From Methylobacterium sp. (lineage in GTDB: Bacteria; Pseudomonadota; Alphaproteobacteria; Rhizobiales; Beijerinckiaceae): DNA of 64,000 nt. The first letter of the stretch is position 1, and each line of letters starts with the position of its first letter. The stretch is from contig JADCCN010000004.1 in the NCBI GenBank assembly GCA_020252645.1, forward strand, positions 117,049-181,048, read 5' to 3'. The notes beneath the pieces were generated by a model. The model saw only the letters and a list, made by a program, of their open reading frames with translations, did no database searches and was not told where the DNA came from. Positions 27,687 to 36,991 of this stretch are shown in pieces. The position numbers were made by a program, and so were the translations under genes.

Positions 27687-27760
27687 GTGATGCGCATCTT
27701 CCGCCAAAGTGGCCTCCGGTTTTGCGTGCCGAGGATGCGCATTTCTCCCGGGCCTCTGTC

Positions 27761-28777
27761 ATGAGCGAGCCGGTGATCTCCGTCCGAAACCTGCGCGTGG
27801 AATTCGCCACGCGACGCGGAACCCTGCGCGCGATCGACGGCGTCTCCTTCGATATCGCCCGCGGCGAGGTTTTGGGTGTCGTGGGCGAGAGCGGCGCGGG
27901 CAAGAGCGTCACCGGCTCGGCCATCATCGGGCTGATCGAGCCGCCGGGCCGCATCGCGGGCGGGGAAATCCTGCTGCACGGCCAGCGCATCGACAATCTG
28001 CCGCCCGAGGCGATGCGCCGCATCCGCGGCCGGAAGATCGCGATGATCTTCCAGGACCCGCTGACCTCGCTGAACCCGCTCTATCGCGTGGGCGAGCAGC
28101 TGATCGAGACCATCCGCACGCATACGGATCTTTCCGCGAGAGCCGCGCGCGAACGCGCCATCGGGTTGCTGGCCGAGGTGGGAATTCCCGCCCCGGAAAA
28201 GCGCATCGATGGCTATCCGCATGAATTCTCCGGCGGCATGCGCCAGCGCGTGGTGATTGCTCTGGCACTCTCCGCGGAGCCCGATTTCATCGTGGCGGAT
28301 GAACCCACCACCGCGCTCGATGTCTCCGTGCAGGCGCAGATCATCGCGCTCATCAAGCGCCTCTGCCATGAGCGCGGCACGGCGGTGATGCTGGTGACGC
28401 ATGATATGGGCGTGATCGCTGAAACGGCGGATCGCGTCGCCGTGATGTATGCCGGGCGCGTCGCCGAAATCGGCCCGGTGCGCGACGTGGTGAAGCACCC
28501 GCTCCACCCCTATGCGCGGGGCCTGATGGGCGCGATTCCCACGCTCGAGGCCGAGGAAGAGCGCCTGACGCAGATTCCCGGCTCCATGCCGCGCCTTACG
28601 CGCATTCCGCCGGGCTGCGCCTTCAACCCGCGTTGCAGCCACGTGTTCGATCGCTGCCGTGTGGAGAAGCCCGAGCCGATCGAGCCAGATGCAGCGATGA
28701 CCAAGCGCGAGAACCTGATGCCGGGGCATCTCGTCGCCTGCCATCTCTACGCACCCAAGGCGGGAGGCACGCCATGA
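27761..28777 (+). CDS. Peptide ABC transporter ATP-binding protein (DppD type)
   Basis: The 338-residue cytoplasmic ATPase has Walker A GESGAGKSV, the Q-loop MIFQDPLTSLNP, signature SGGMRQR, Walker B FIVADEPTTALDVS and the H-loop VTHD. The C-terminal GCAFNPRCSHVFDRC pattern with three cysteines marks the peptide/nickel subgroup, where it may hold an iron-sulfur cluster. ATG 27761 lies 74 bases after the previous stop. Its stop overlaps the next start by four bases. Confidence 0.92.
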   Translation: MSEPVISVRNLRVEFATRRGTLRAIDGVSFDIARGEVLGVVGESGAGKSVTGSAIIGLIEPPGRIAGGEILLHGQRIDNLPPEAMRRIRGRKIAMIFQDPLTSLNPLYRVGEQLIETIRTHTDLSARAARERAIGLLAEVGIPAPEKRIDGYPHEFSGGMRQRVVIALALSAEPDFIVADEPTTALDVSVQAQIIALIKRLCHERGTAVMLVTHDMGVIAETADRVAVMYAGRVAEIGPVRDVVKHPLHPYARGLMGAIPTLEAEEERLTQIPGSMPRLTRIPPGCAFNPRCSHVFDRCRVEKPEPIEPDAAMTKRENLMPGHLVACHLYAPKAGGTP

Positions 28778-29799
28778 CCGCCGTGGCCCCGAATGAATCC
28801 GTCGCGAAAGGCGCGCCGGTGGCCTTCATCGAAATCCGCGACTTGAAGCGCGTCTTCGATGTGTCACGGCCCTGGTTGAACCGCATGCTGGAAAACCTGC
28901 CCAAGGCCTATCTCAAGGCGGTCGATGGCGTGAGTCTCGATATCCGCAAGGGCGAGACATTCGCGCTAGTGGGCGAATCCGGTTCGGGCAAATCGACCGT
29001 TGCGCGGATGGCCGTGGGGCTGCTCCCCGTGACCTCGGGAACCGTCACGATCGACGGCGTCTCGATGACCGATGCGAAGGACAGCGCCGCGCGGCAGGCC
29101 CTGCGCAAGCGCATCCAGATGATCTTCCAGGACCCTTACGCCAGCCTCAACCCGCGCTGGCGCGTGGCGCGCATCATCGCCGAGCCGATCCACGCCTTCG
29201 GCCTGCTCCAGGGCGAGGCGGTGGAGGCACGCGTGGGCGAGCTTCTCACGCTGGTGGGTCTGCACCCGGATGACGGGAAGAAATTCCCGCATGAATTCTC
29301 CGGCGGGCAGCGCCAGCGCATCGCCATTGCCCGCGCTCTCGCCTCGAGCGCGGAATTCATCGTCTGCGATGAGCCCACTTCCGCGCTGGATGTGAGCGTG
29401 CAGGCGCAGATCCTGAACCTGATGCGCGACCTGCAGAAGGAATTCGGGCTCACCACTCTCTTCATCTCGCATAACCTCGCGGTGGTGCGACATATGGCCG
29501 ACCGCATCGGCGTGATGTATCTGGGTCGTCTGGTGGAGGTGAGCGACAGCAAGGCTTTGTTCCGCGCGCCGCGTCACCCCTATACGCGGATGCTGCTCGA
29601 TGCCGTGCCCGATCTCGGCATGACCGGCCGCCAGCGGCAGATGGTGGCGGGTGAAATCCCCAACCCCATCCATCCGCCCACGGGCTGCACCTTCCATCCG
29701 CGCTGCCCGCTCGCCGGCGAGCGCTGCAAGCGCGAGGCACCGGCGATGATCGACGGCGTGGCCTGCCACGCGGTCGAGGAGGGGCGCAATCAGGCCTGA
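28774..29799 (+). CDS. Peptide ABC transporter ATP-binding protein (DppF/OppF type)
   Basis: The 341-residue second ATPase has Walker [11 protein letters not shown]-loop [15 protein letters not shown], signature [14 protein letters not shown], Walker [15 protein letters not shown] and H-loop ISHN. The C-terminal [15 protein letters not shown] repeats the cysteine pattern of its partner. The insertion [25 protein letters not shown] near residues 28-52 is normal for OppF-like subunits. It overlaps the DppD-type gene by four bases and closes the transporter operon. Confidence 0.92.
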   Translation: MTAVAPNESVAKGAPVAFIEIRDLKRVFDVSRPWLNRMLENLPKAYLKAVDGVSLDIRKGETFALVGESGSGKSTVARMAVGLLPVTSGTVTIDGVSMTDAKDSAARQALRKRIQMIFQDPYASLNPRWRVARIIAEPIHAFGLLQGEAVEARVGELLTLVGLHPDDGKKFPHEFSGGQRQRIAIARALASSAEFIVCDEPTSALDVSVQAQILNLMRDLQKEFGLTTLFISHNLAVVRHMADRIGVMYLGRLVEVSDSKALFRAPRHPYTRMLLDAVPDLGMTGRQRQMVAGEIPNPIHPPTGCTFHPRCPLAGERCKREAPAMIDGVACHAVEEGRNQA

Positions 29800-29861
29800 A
29801 GGCGCGCAAAGATGCCGATTGGCTCTTGAAACGAGGCGGGTCTGCCCCTTATTGGCGAAGG

Positions 29862-30113
29862 ATGTCGCTTGTTTTCCTTCTCGACCTTCTGGCGCTGCTC
29901 ACCGCGCTGGCCGCCGCCTATCTCTGGTTTCGTGCGAGCAGCTATCAGGTGCGCCGCGTGAGCAAGAGCGAGGATATCAACTCCCTTGATCTCAACCGCA
30001 TCGTCACGGCCATCAACCGCACACAGCTGCTGAACCGGCGTGCGGCGCTGGCGACCGCGCTCTCCGCACTGATCATCGCGCTGAAATTCGCGCATGACAT
30101 GCTGACGCGCTAA
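29862..30113 (+). CDS. Small membrane protein of unknown function
   Basis: This 83-residue protein starts at ATG 29862 behind GCGAAGG. It has one clear N-terminal membrane helix (about 3-22) and a second hydrophobic segment near residues 58-75. The polar middle contains SKSEDINSLDLNRIVTAINR. I do not recognise the family. It is on the same strand as the transporter genes, 62 bases after them. Its TAA stop merges with the first bases of a dispersed repeat. Confidence 0.65.
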   Translation: MSLVFLLDLLALLTALAAAYLWFRASSYQVRRVSKSEDINSLDLNRIVTAINRTQLLNRRAALATALSALIIALKFAHDMLTR

Positions 30114-30236
30114 AGCATTTTCAAGCGAAGCATGTCCCCGCGAAGGCGGGGATGGGAACCGGTTCGTGTGAAGAAAATGCGATCAAGAAAAAGAGAGAGC
30201 ATCCGATCTCATTCCGCCGAATCGAAAAAATGCTCC
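30111..30236. repeat. Dispersed palindromic repeat, type D
   Basis: It begins TAAAGCATTTTCAAGCGAAG at the stop codon of the small membrane protein gene. The core holds CCCCGCGAAGGCGGGG and GGAACCGGTTC dyads and matches the second half of the 23704 element nearly base for base up to CATCCGATCTCATTC. It ends with AATGCTCC, an inverted match to its start. It lies between convergent genes and may act as a bidirectional terminator. Confidence 0.88.
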
Positions 30237-30240
30237 AGGC

Positions 30241-31407
30241 TCAGGCCGCCGTGCGGGCCCGCGCGATTTCCGCCCAGAACTGGATGCCATGCGGCAGGGC
30301 GGAATCGTTGAAATCATAGGCCGGGTGATGCAGGCCCGCGGTATCCCCGTTGCCGATGAACAGGTAGGCGCCCGGCCGGGCTTCCAGCATGTAGGAGAAA
30401 TCCTCGCCGCCCATCATCGGGGCAACCTCGGCATCGACCGCCGCCGGCCCGAAAAGGCGCTTTGCGATGGTGACAGCCTCGGCAGTTTCGTGCGGGTGGT
30501 TGATGGTCGCGGGATAGCCGCGTTCATATTTCACGGTCGCAACGGCGCCGAACATCTTCGCGGTGCCCGTGGCAATCTCGGTCAGGCGCTTCTCGGCGAG
30601 GTCACGCATGCCGAGTTCCAATGTGCGAACCGTGCCGGTGAGTTCCGCGCGCTGCGGGATGATGTTGAAGGCCGTTCCCGCGTGGAACATCGTGGTCGAG
30701 ACGACGACCGCCTTCAGCGGGTCGGCATTGCGCGAGGCGATCGACTGCAGCGCCGCCACGATATGCGCGCCGACCACCACAGGGTCCACGCCGAGATGCG
30801 GGGTGGCCGCATGCGCGCCGCGGCCCTCGATCTGGATCACGAATTGATCGGCCGCAGCCATGATCGGGCCGGGACGCACGGCGATGTGGCCGGTGGGAAT
30901 CCCCGGCATGTTGTGCATGCCGTAGACCTCGCGGATATTCCAGCGGTCCATCAGGCCGTCATCGACCATGGCCTTGCCGCCGGCGCCGCCTTCTTCGGCG
31001 GGCTGGAAGATGACCGCCACGGTGCCGGTGAAATCCCGCGTCTCGGCGAGGTGCTTCGCCGCACCGAGCAGCATCGCGGTGTGGCCATCATGCCCGCAGG
31101 CATGCATCTTGCCGGAATTCTTCGAACGATGCGGGAGGTTCGTCTCCTCCTCGATCGGCAGCGCGTCCATGTCGGCGCGCAGGCCCACGACGCGGCCGCC
31201 GGGGCCGTTCCTGCCGTGGATGATGCCCACGACCCCGGTCTTGCCGAAGCCTTCGGTCACCTCGTCACAGCCGAATTCGCGAAGCTTCGCCGCCACGATC
31301 CCGGCCGTGCGATGCACCTCGTAGCCAAGCTCCGGATGCGCGTGGAAATCCCGGCGCCAGCCGGCGACTTCCTCTTGCAGGGCCAGGATGCGCGGGTCGA
31401 TCGACAT
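30241..31407 (-). CDS. M20 family amidohydrolase (hippurate hydrolase-like)
   Basis: The 388-residue metalloenzyme hydrolyses amide bonds of N-acyl or peptide substrates. Metal-binding motifs are GLRADMDALPI, HACGHDGHTAML (near residue 105), QPAEEGGAG and the C-terminal MMGGEDFSYML. This pattern matches M20D amidohydrolases such as hippurate hydrolase and N-acetyldiaminopimelate deacetylase-like enzymes. Its location beside a peptide transporter suggests that it processes an imported conjugate, an inference from position only because the genes are convergent. Confidence 0.9.
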   Translation of the reverse strand: MSIDPRILALQEEVAGWRRDFHAHPELGYEVHRTAGIVAAKLREFGCDEVTEGFGKTGVVGIIHGRNGPGGRVVGLRADMDALPIEEETNLPHRSKNSGKMHACGHDGHTAMLLGAAKHLAETRDFTGTVAVIFQPAEEGGAGGKAMVDDGLMDRWNIREVYGMHNMPGIPTGHIAVRPGPIMAAADQFVIQIEGRGAHAATPHLGVDPVVVGAHIVAALQSIASRNADPLKAVVVSTTMFHAGTAFNIIPQRAELTGTVRTLELGMRDLAEKRLTEIATGTAKMFGAVATVKYERGYPATINHPHETAEAVTIAKRLFGPAAVDAEVAPMMGGEDFSYMLEARPGAYLFIGNGDTAGLHHPAYDFNDSALPHGIQFWAEIARARTAA

Positions 31408-31552
31408 GGGAACTCCGGGGATTCGAAAGCGTGACTTGCAGCATTCCTTAGAGCATTTTCCGGTCGGATGGTCACCCTTTCATCGCCGGAAATCTCGGCT
31501 TTTCGTGCGGTCGCCTCGCGGAACTGGGGCGTCAATGCCACCCCGTCCTGAA

Positions 31553-31584
31553 AGGAAAAAGCCGCCCGGAATGATCCGGACGGC
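31553..31584 (-). terminator. Intrinsic terminator of the cytochrome c gene
   Basis: On the minus strand, downstream of the cytochrome stop, GCCGTCCGGA pairs with TCCGGGCGGC (plus-strand 31561-31570 and 31575-31584, one G-T type mismatch) with a 4-base loop. It is followed by TTTTTCC (31554-31560). This is a standard rho-independent terminator. Confidence 0.85.
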
Positions 31585-31614
31585 TCGCCGATCCATGGTT
31601 CACGCGTGACGGGA

Positions 31615-32001
31615 TTACTTCTTCTTGCCGGTCGCATCGAATTGCTGGAGAAAGGCGATGAGGTTCCTGATCGCTGTTTCGTCCTTCAGGCCCGGATAGA
31701 CCATCTTGGTGCCCGGGGTCACGCCGCGCGGGTCCTTGATATAGACCGTGAAGTTCTCGGGCGACCACACCTTGTCGAGCGCCTTGTAGGCGTTCGAATA
31801 GCTGTAGCCCTCGACCGAACCGGCCTTGCGGCCGAACAGGCCGTTCAGATGCGGGCCGACGCCGTTCCTGGCGTTTTCGCCGATCTGATGGCAGGTGCGG
31901 CACTGCGCGAAGACGCGCTCACCGGCAGCGGCATCCTGCGCCTGGGCAACGGCCGGCGCGAGGGCGGCGGCGGCGAGAAGGGAGAAAAAGGCGATCTTCA
32001 T
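31615..32001 (-). CDS. Class I c-type cytochrome (cytochrome c2-like)
   Basis: The 128-residue periplasmic protein has a Sec signal peptide (about 1-21, cleavage near AQA-QDA). The haem-attachment motif CRTCH is at 34-38, and the axial methionine M100 is in PGTKMVYPGL. GRKAGSVEGYSYSNAYK is typical of the alphaproteobacterial c2/c550 group. Cytochrome c2 carries electrons from the bc1 complex to the photosynthetic reaction centre or to oxidases. Its position about 225 bases from the photosynthesis cluster makes the reaction-centre role plausible but not proven. It has its own terminator. Confidence 0.88.
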   Translation of the reverse strand: MKIAFFSLLAAAALAPAVAQAQDAAAGERVFAQCRTCHQIGENARNGVGPHLNGLFGRKAGSVEGYSYSNAYKALDKVWSPENFTVYIKDPRGVTPGTKMVYPGLKDETAIRNLIAFLQQFDATGKKK

Positions 32002-32113
32002 GGCGGTTCCTCGAGACGATGGCTGTTCTGGGCCTGCGACAAATCGTCTACGTCCGTTCGGCCCGATTGGATGAGTACCAGAAGCAACCTGAAGGGTTGC
32101 TGACGATGGGCAT

Positions 32114-32213
32114 GAGCATGATGTGTTCAGACGGAAGCATATCATGCTCTTATCTTATTATTATCGCATGCTTTTTTGTGAAAAACCGGATTCCACTTTT
32201 TCACAGCATGCTC
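32114..32213. repeat. Dispersed palindromic repeat, type A, inverted copy
   Basis: This element is an inverted, nearly complete copy of the one at 13955-14058. It holds the GAGCATGATGTGTTC...ATCATGCTC hairpin and the GCATGC...GTGAAAAA...TTTTTCAC...GCATGC hairpin. It fills most of the space between the cytochrome c promoter region and the end of hemA. Confidence 0.9.
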
Positions 32214-32226
32214 ATGGGCCGCCTGT

Positions 32227-33438
32227 TCAGGCAGCCCGTTTCAGGCCGATGGTCGACCAGATGGAGGAAAGCGCTTCTGCCAGCCGGGCAATATCCTCGG
32301 CCGTGTGCAGCGGGGTCGGCGTGATGCGCAGGCGCTCCGTGCCGCGCGGCACGGTGGGGTAGTTGATCGGCTGCACATAGATGTCGAACTCGGCGATCAG
32401 ATCATCGCTGAGGCGCTTGCAGAGCGCGGCATCTCCCACCATCACCGGCACGATGTGGCTGGGGTTCATCATGTGCGGGATGCCGGCCGCATCGAGTGCC
32501 ACGCGAACCTCGCTCACGCATTGCTGGTGCTGCTGGCGTTCCATGTCGCTGGCCTTGAGATGGCGGATGCTTGCGAGCGCGCCGGCGGCGATGGCCGGGG
32601 GCAGGGCGGTGGAGAAAATGAAACCCGAGGCGAAGCTGCGCACGAAATCGCACATCGCCGCCGAGCCGGCAATATAGCCGCCGAGCACGCCGAAGGCCTT
32701 GCCCAGCGTGCCCTCGATCACGTCGAGACGATGCGACTGTCCTTCACGCGCTGCGATGCCCGCCCCGCGCGGGCCATAGAGCCCCACCGAATGAACCTCG
32801 TCGATATAGGTGAAGGCGCCGAATTCCTCGCAGACATCGAGCATTGCCGAGACCGGCGCGATGTCGCCATCCATGGAATAGACACTCTCGAACAGCACGA
32901 ATTTCGGCGCCTTGCGGTCGAGCCGCGCGAGCTGCCGGCGCAAGTCGTCCGGGTCGTTATGGGCGAAGATGACCTTGCTCGCGCGGCTGTGGCGCATGCC
33001 TTCGATCATCGAGGCATGGTTCAGGGCATCCGAGAGGATGACGCAATCCGGGATCTTCGCGGCGATGGTGCTGATCGCCGCCCAGTTCGAGATATAGCCC
33101 GAATTGAAGAGCAGGGCCGCTTCCTTGCCGTGGAGATCGGCGAGTTCGCGCTCGAGCATCACGTGGTAGTGGTTCGTGCCCGCGATGTTGCGCGTGCCGC
33201 CCGCGCCCGCCCCGCATTTGCCGAGCGCTTCCTGCATCGCTGCCACCACATCCGGGTGCTGGCCCATGCCGAGATAATCATTCGAGCACCAGACCGTAAC
33301 CTCGCGCGCGCCTTTCGGCCCGTGCAAGGTCGCCTTGGGAAAACGGCCCGCCTGCCTTTCGAGATCCGCAAAGACGCGATAGCGCCCTTCCTTCTTGAGG
33401 GAGGACAATTCCTGCCGGAAGAAATGTTCGAAATTCAT
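32227..33438 (-). CDS. hemA: 5-aminolevulinate synthase
   Basis: The enzyme condenses glycine and succinyl-CoA to 5-aminolevulinate, the first tetrapyrrole precursor in alphaproteobacteria. The 403-residue length is normal. The PLP lysine is K247 in EGTLGKAFG, and [14 protein letters not shown] and [12 protein letters not shown] are family marks. ATG 33438 lies behind GGAGGACACGACC. It is the last gene of the leftward photosynthesis unit, 38 bases after puhE, so precursor supply is tied to bacteriochlorophyll synthesis. A second hemA/hemT copy may exist elsewhere. Confidence 0.95.
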   Translation of the reverse strand: MNFEHFFRQELSSLKKEGRYRVFADLERQAGRFPKATLHGPKGAREVTVWCSNDYLGMGQHPDVVAAMQEALGKCGAGAGGTRNIAGTNHYHVMLERELADLHGKEAALLFNSGYISNWAAISTIAAKIPDCVILSDALNHASMIEGMRHSRASKVIFAHNDPDDLRRQLARLDRKAPKFVLFESVYSMDGDIAPVSAMLDVCEEFGAFTYIDEVHSVGLYGPRGAGIAAREGQSHRLDVIEGTLGKAFGVLGGYIAGSAAMCDFVRSFASGFIFSTALPPAIAAGALASIRHLKASDMERQQHQQCVSEVRVALDAAGIPHMMNPSHIVPVMVGDAALCKRLSDDLIAEFDIYVQPINYPTVPRGTERLRITPTPLHTAEDIARLAEALSSIWSTIGLKRAA

Positions 33439-33476
33439 GGTCGTGTCCTCCAAAGCGATACTGTTGGCCCGGATTT

Positions 33477-34343
33477 TCAGGTCCGGCTGGTCTTGATCGG
33501 CCCCCCGACGGGCGGGGCGGCGATTGCGGAAGTCAGGGCAAGAGGCTGGGACTTTTCAGGTTTGTGGGCGGATGGCTGCACCCGGCCCTCGCGCGAACCG
33601 AGGCCCCAGGACCATAATTCGCCGAAGGGCAGGGGAATGACGAGGAACCAGTGCTCGAGCACGCCGAGCACCAGCAGGGTGGCGACCATCGCGTAGCCCA
33701 CGCTTTCGAACCCGCCCGCGGGCGCCTGGATCGCCAGATGGATCAGCCAGGCAGCGGCGAGCGTCGAGGCCGTGACCGAGAACGGGAAGAGCAGGTTCAT
33801 CGGCCGGTGCGCGAAATAGGTCGCGAGATAGGCAAGGTGCTTGGGCAGGAACTGCACCGTGATGTTCGGGACACCCAGGAAGATGTTGAATTTCGTCGAG
33901 AGCCGCATCACCCAGAACACCAGAAAGGTGTAGAGCCCGAAGCGGTTGGCGGCACCCCATGTCACGAGGGCGATTGCCGCGGCCGAGGCGAGGATCACCA
34001 GCTCATGGTAGATGATGCTCCGCGTGGCCAGGATGAAGCGCCGCACGCCATGCACTCCCCCGGGGCATTCCTCGCGGGTGGAACCGGTGATGTGCCCCAG
34101 CAGGAAGCTCATCTCGTTCCAGGCCCAGACCGCGAGGGCGCCGAAGAAGGCCGCATAGGCCCCTATCGGCGTGGTGTCCTCGCGGGCGAGATAGAGGGCG
34201 AAGAGCCCGCACAGGCCGATCAGCGCCGTGATCCCGTTGCTCCAGCGGAAGGTGCATGCGGGCAGGCCGTTGAGATACAGCACCGCCCCCGTGGCGAACC
34301 ACCAGACGAAGATCGTGAGCGCGACCGGAATGAGGAGTTCCAA
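33477..34343 (-). CDS. puhE: Photosynthetic complex assembly protein PuhE
   Basis: The 288-residue membrane protein (DUF3623) has about seven hydrophobic segments and the family's [32 protein letters not shown] and [19 protein letters not shown] motifs. PuhE affects assembly and bacteriochlorophyll supply of reaction-centre/LH1 complexes in Rhodobacter. The last 30 residues are polar and proline-rich, longer than I would expect. It lies ten bases after acsF. Confidence 0.9.
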   Translation of the reverse strand: MELLIPVALTIFVWWFATGAVLYLNGLPACTFRWSNGITALIGLCGLFALYLAREDTTPIGAYAAFFGALAVWAWNEMSFLLGHITGSTREECPGGVHGVRRFILATRSIIYHELVILASAAAIALVTWGAANRFGLYTFLVFWVMRLSTKFNIFLGVPNITVQFLPKHLAYLATYFAHRPMNLLFPFSVTASTLAAAWLIHLAIQAPAGGFESVGYAMVATLLVLGVLEHWFLVIPLPFGELWSWGLGSREGRVQPSAHKPEKSQPLALTSAIAAPPVGGPIKTSRT

Positions 34344-34353
34344 GTCCCTCTCC

Positions 34354-35436
34354 TCAATAGCTCGGATGGAGCCGGCTGGTGGCAGGGATATCGTTCGGCT
34401 TCACCGGCAGGAAATACATCCGCGCAAGCGTGGTTGCGACCCCGGCCATGGCCGCGTAGCGCTTCAGCTTGCCGGTGATGCCGCCTTGCTCGTCCGCATC
34501 GGCGATGCGCCGGTTCAGAACGAGCAGCTTCTCGAGTCCGTCCCTGAAGGCGGGGTGGTCGATGTCGAGTTCGAGCGGGAAGACCTGCCGCGAAATCTCG
34601 CTCGTCACCCGGAACACGCGCATGCCGTATTCCTTGGGGTCGATGCCGAGCGCCTCGTGAAAGGCGGGGCGCGCATGGTCGCGGACATACATGGTCGAGA
34701 AGACGGCAAGCAGGAAGAAGCGGATCCAGTATTTGTTGCCGCCCTTGAGCAGATGCGGGTTCGCGCGCATCAGCAGCGAGAAGGCCTCGCCATGGCGGAA
34801 CTCGTCGTTGCACCATTCCTCGAACCATTTGAAGATCGGGTGGATGCGCTTGTCCGGGTTCTTCTCAAGATGCCGGAAGATGGTGATATAACGCGCATAG
34901 CCGATCTTTTCCGAGAGATAGGTCGCGTAATAGATGTATTTCGGCTTGAAATAGGTGTATTTCTTCGATTTTGTCAGAAAACCGAGATCCACGCCGATGC
35001 CGAAATCCTTCAGCGCATCGTTGATGAAGCCGGCATGGCGGGCCTCGTCGCGGCTCATATATTTGAAGAGCTCGCAGATATCCTTGTTAGTGCCGCGCTT
35101 CTTCATTTCCGCATAGAGCACGCAGCCCGAAAACTCGGCCGTGCAGGATGAGATGAGGAAGTCGATCATCTCCTTGCGAAGCTGGCCGGTGAGATGGGAC
35201 ATGTCGGAATCCCACTCCGCGTTGCGCACGAAATGACCCTTGTTGGGGTCGCTCTTCATTTCAGCGAGCAGCGCATCCCATTCCTCGCGGACCAGGGTGA
35301 CGTCGATCTTGTCGAGCTCCTCGAAATCGGTCGTGTAGAAACGCGGTGTCAGCACCGTATCGGATTGGGCGATGCGGGTGGCTTCGCTGGTATCGATCGC
35401 GGCCGTGCCGCGCACATCCATCGTGGTCGCGCTCAT
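34354..35436 (-). CDS. acsF: Mg-protoporphyrin IX monomethyl ester oxidative cyclase
   Basis: AcsF is the diiron oxygenase that closes ring E to give protochlorophyllide, so this organism can make bacteriochlorophyll with oxygen. The 360-residue protein has the diiron ligand helices, including [33 protein letters not shown] and [20 protein letters not shown]. It overlaps the upstream bciE-like gene by four bases. No bchE (the anaerobic cyclase) is in the window. Confidence 0.95.
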   Translation of the reverse strand: MSATTMDVRGTAAIDTSEATRIAQSDTVLTPRFYTTDFEELDKIDVTLVREEWDALLAEMKSDPNKGHFVRNAEWDSDMSHLTGQLRKEMIDFLISSCTAEFSGCVLYAEMKKRGTNKDICELFKYMSRDEARHAGFINDALKDFGIGVDLGFLTKSKKYTYFKPKYIYYATYLSEKIGYARYITIFRHLEKNPDKRIHPIFKWFEEWCNDEFRHGEAFSLLMRANPHLLKGGNKYWIRFFLLAVFSTMYVRDHARPAFHEALGIDPKEYGMRVFRVTSEISRQVFPLELDIDHPAFRDGLEKLLVLNRRIADADEQGGITGKLKRYAAMAGVATTLARMYFLPVKPNDIPATSRLHPSY

Positions 35437-35777
35437 AGCCGGGTCCTTTCCGAGAAGCTGAATTCGAGGAGTTCCATCACTTCGAGGCGGCCGGTGGCGC
35501 GCGTCCAGAGCCGCTCCAGCGGGTTTGCACGCACCACGGTCGCGACACGGCGGATCTCGGCAGTTTCCCCGTAAGGCACCTTCACCGGCGTGCCATGCAC
35601 GATCACCTCGTCACCGGGATAGATCGGGATGTTGCCGTCCAGCTCCACATGGGCGTGGAGGCTCTCGAAGGTGTGGGATACGTAAATGGTGCATCCCACC
35701 TCGAAGCGCCGGCCCTCCGGCGGCGCTCCCATGGTTGGGCCGGCCGCAGCGGGGCCGGGATCGACATGGTTCTGCAT
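35433..35777 (-). CDS. bciE: Probable AcsF auxiliary subunit BciE
   Basis: This 114-residue soluble protein lies directly upstream of acsF and overlaps it by four bases. In alphaproteobacteria the oxidative cyclase needs the small subunit BciE, encoded at this position beside acsF. My call rests on size, position and general match rather than on a verified alignment. Visible features are a Pro/Gly-rich N-terminus, then [20 protein letters not shown] and [13 protein letters not shown], which suggests a small beta-rich fold. I chose ATG 35777, preceded by GGGGGAATTG. Confidence 0.68.
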   Translation of the reverse strand: MQNHVDPGPAAAGPTMGAPPEGRRFEVGCTIYVSHTFESLHAHVELDGNIPIYPGDEVIVHGTPVKVPYGETAEIRRVATVVRANPLERLWTRATGRLEVMELLEFSFSERTRL

Positions 35778-35797
35778 GGTCAATTCCCCCTCTTTTG

Positions 35798-36289
35798 TCA
35801 GTTGTTTGCCTGACCGGCGCCGATCGCCGAGCGGGCCGTCGCAAGACCCAGATCCATCAGCCGTGCCATCGCGGCGGAGTGACTGGGGCCGAACCCGTCG
35901 AGTTCGATGCGCGAACCGGTGACGGGATCGACAATGGCGTGGCGGAAATCCGGCCGCCGCGCGAGAAGAAAGGGTGCGTTCCGGTCCACGCGCTTCATCG
36001 CACGCTCCCGGTGAAGGCTGCGCAGCACCCCGCGCAGGAAGGTGGAGCCATCGCGGGGAAGGATTTCGAGAACGGTGTCATCCGGCTGCCGGCGCACGAG
36101 CACCGAACCATCAACCTGCTCATCGAAGCGGATCATCACCCGCGCTGCATCCGGCGCCCGGCTCACCCGCAAGGCGCCCGCATCGGTCTGCCGCGCCACG
36201 AAGGCGAAAACCATCGTCGAGATCATCAGGCCGGCGGCTCCGAGAAGGAACCAGCGCGGAAAGACCGGATTGCTGCTCGTCTTGCTCAT
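35798..36289 (-). CDS. puhC: Photosynthetic complex assembly protein PuhC
   Basis: The 163-residue protein has one N-terminal membrane anchor (about 12-31) and a periplasmic domain with RFDEQVDGSVLVRRQPDDTV and FLRGVLRSLHRERAMKR, both characteristic of PuhC. PuhC supports assembly of the LH1-reaction-centre complex. It lies 21 bases after puhB and 20 bases before the bciE-like gene. Confidence 0.9.
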   Translation of the reverse strand: MSKTSSNPVFPRWFLLGAAGLMISTMVFAFVARQTDAGALRVSRAPDAARVMIRFDEQVDGSVLVRRQPDDTVLEILPRDGSTFLRGVLRSLHRERAMKRVDRNAPFLLARRPDFRHAIVDPVTGSRIELDGFGPSHSAAMARLMDLGLATARSAIGAGQANN

Positions 36290-36310
36290 GCTTTCCCCCG
36301 AAAGCGCTTC

Positions 36311-36991
36311 TCAATGGGCCGGCGTTGCCGCGCCCGGAAGGGCGGGTTCGACCGGTTTGTCTTGCGCCCCGGGCCGCGTTGCAAGCTCGGTCACGACCGC
36401 ATGGGCCGGGGCCTTCGCCGCGAGCGCCCGGGCGAGAAGGCGGGAGACCTCCGCCACATCGGCCAGGGCGCGCAAGCTCGGCTGGGTCTGGCGCAGATGC
36501 CAGGGCCGGGCATGCGGCCAGAGCACGAGATAGGCGAGGCGGTTCTCCGCCGAGAGCGCGAGCGAGATATCGCCCGAGCCATCGGAATCCTGCTTCACCG
36601 CAGCCGTCTCGATGATCGCGAAAGGCAGGTTGAAGGTGATGGGCAGGGCCATGCCGATCCGCATCACCACACGTTCGGAGGTGATCGAATAGACGCTCGT
36701 CCTGGCGCTGAACCGCGCGATGAGCGCGATCAGCCCGCAGGCGATCACGGCGGCGATCGTGACGGGGCCGAGGGCGGCCAGAACCGCTTTCGCGGTGCCG
36801 TGGGCCCAGGCGGCCGAAAAGGCCGTCCAGCTCATCAGCAGCAGGAAATAGGCCGTCACTTCCCTGAGGTGGAAGACCCGCCAGGCCAGAGGGCGCCACG
36901 CGGGCGCGCCCTGCCAGAGAAGCCTCTCGCCGGCCGGCAATTCCGCCGGCAGGCCCGGAATGGGCTCGAAGGCGAAATCATCTTGGCTCAC
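36311..36991 (-). CDS. puhB: Reaction-centre assembly protein PuhB
   Basis: The 226-residue membrane protein has a short cytoplasmic N-terminus with LPAGERLLWQGAPAWRPLA, three hydrophobic segments between about 38 and 95, and a PH-like C-terminal part beginning SVYSITSERVVMRIGMALP. PuhB is a reaction-centre assembly factor. It overlaps puhA by four bases. Confidence 0.92.
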   Translation of the reverse strand: MSQDDFAFEPIPGLPAELPAGERLLWQGAPAWRPLAWRVFHLREVTAYFLLLMSWTAFSAAWAHGTAKAVLAALGPVTIAAVIACGLIALIARFSARTSVYSITSERVVMRIGMALPITFNLPFAIIETAAVKQDSDGSGDISLALSAENRLAYLVLWPHARPWHLRQTQPSLRALADVAEVSRLLARALAAKAPAHAVVTELATRPGAQDKPVEPALPGAATPAH

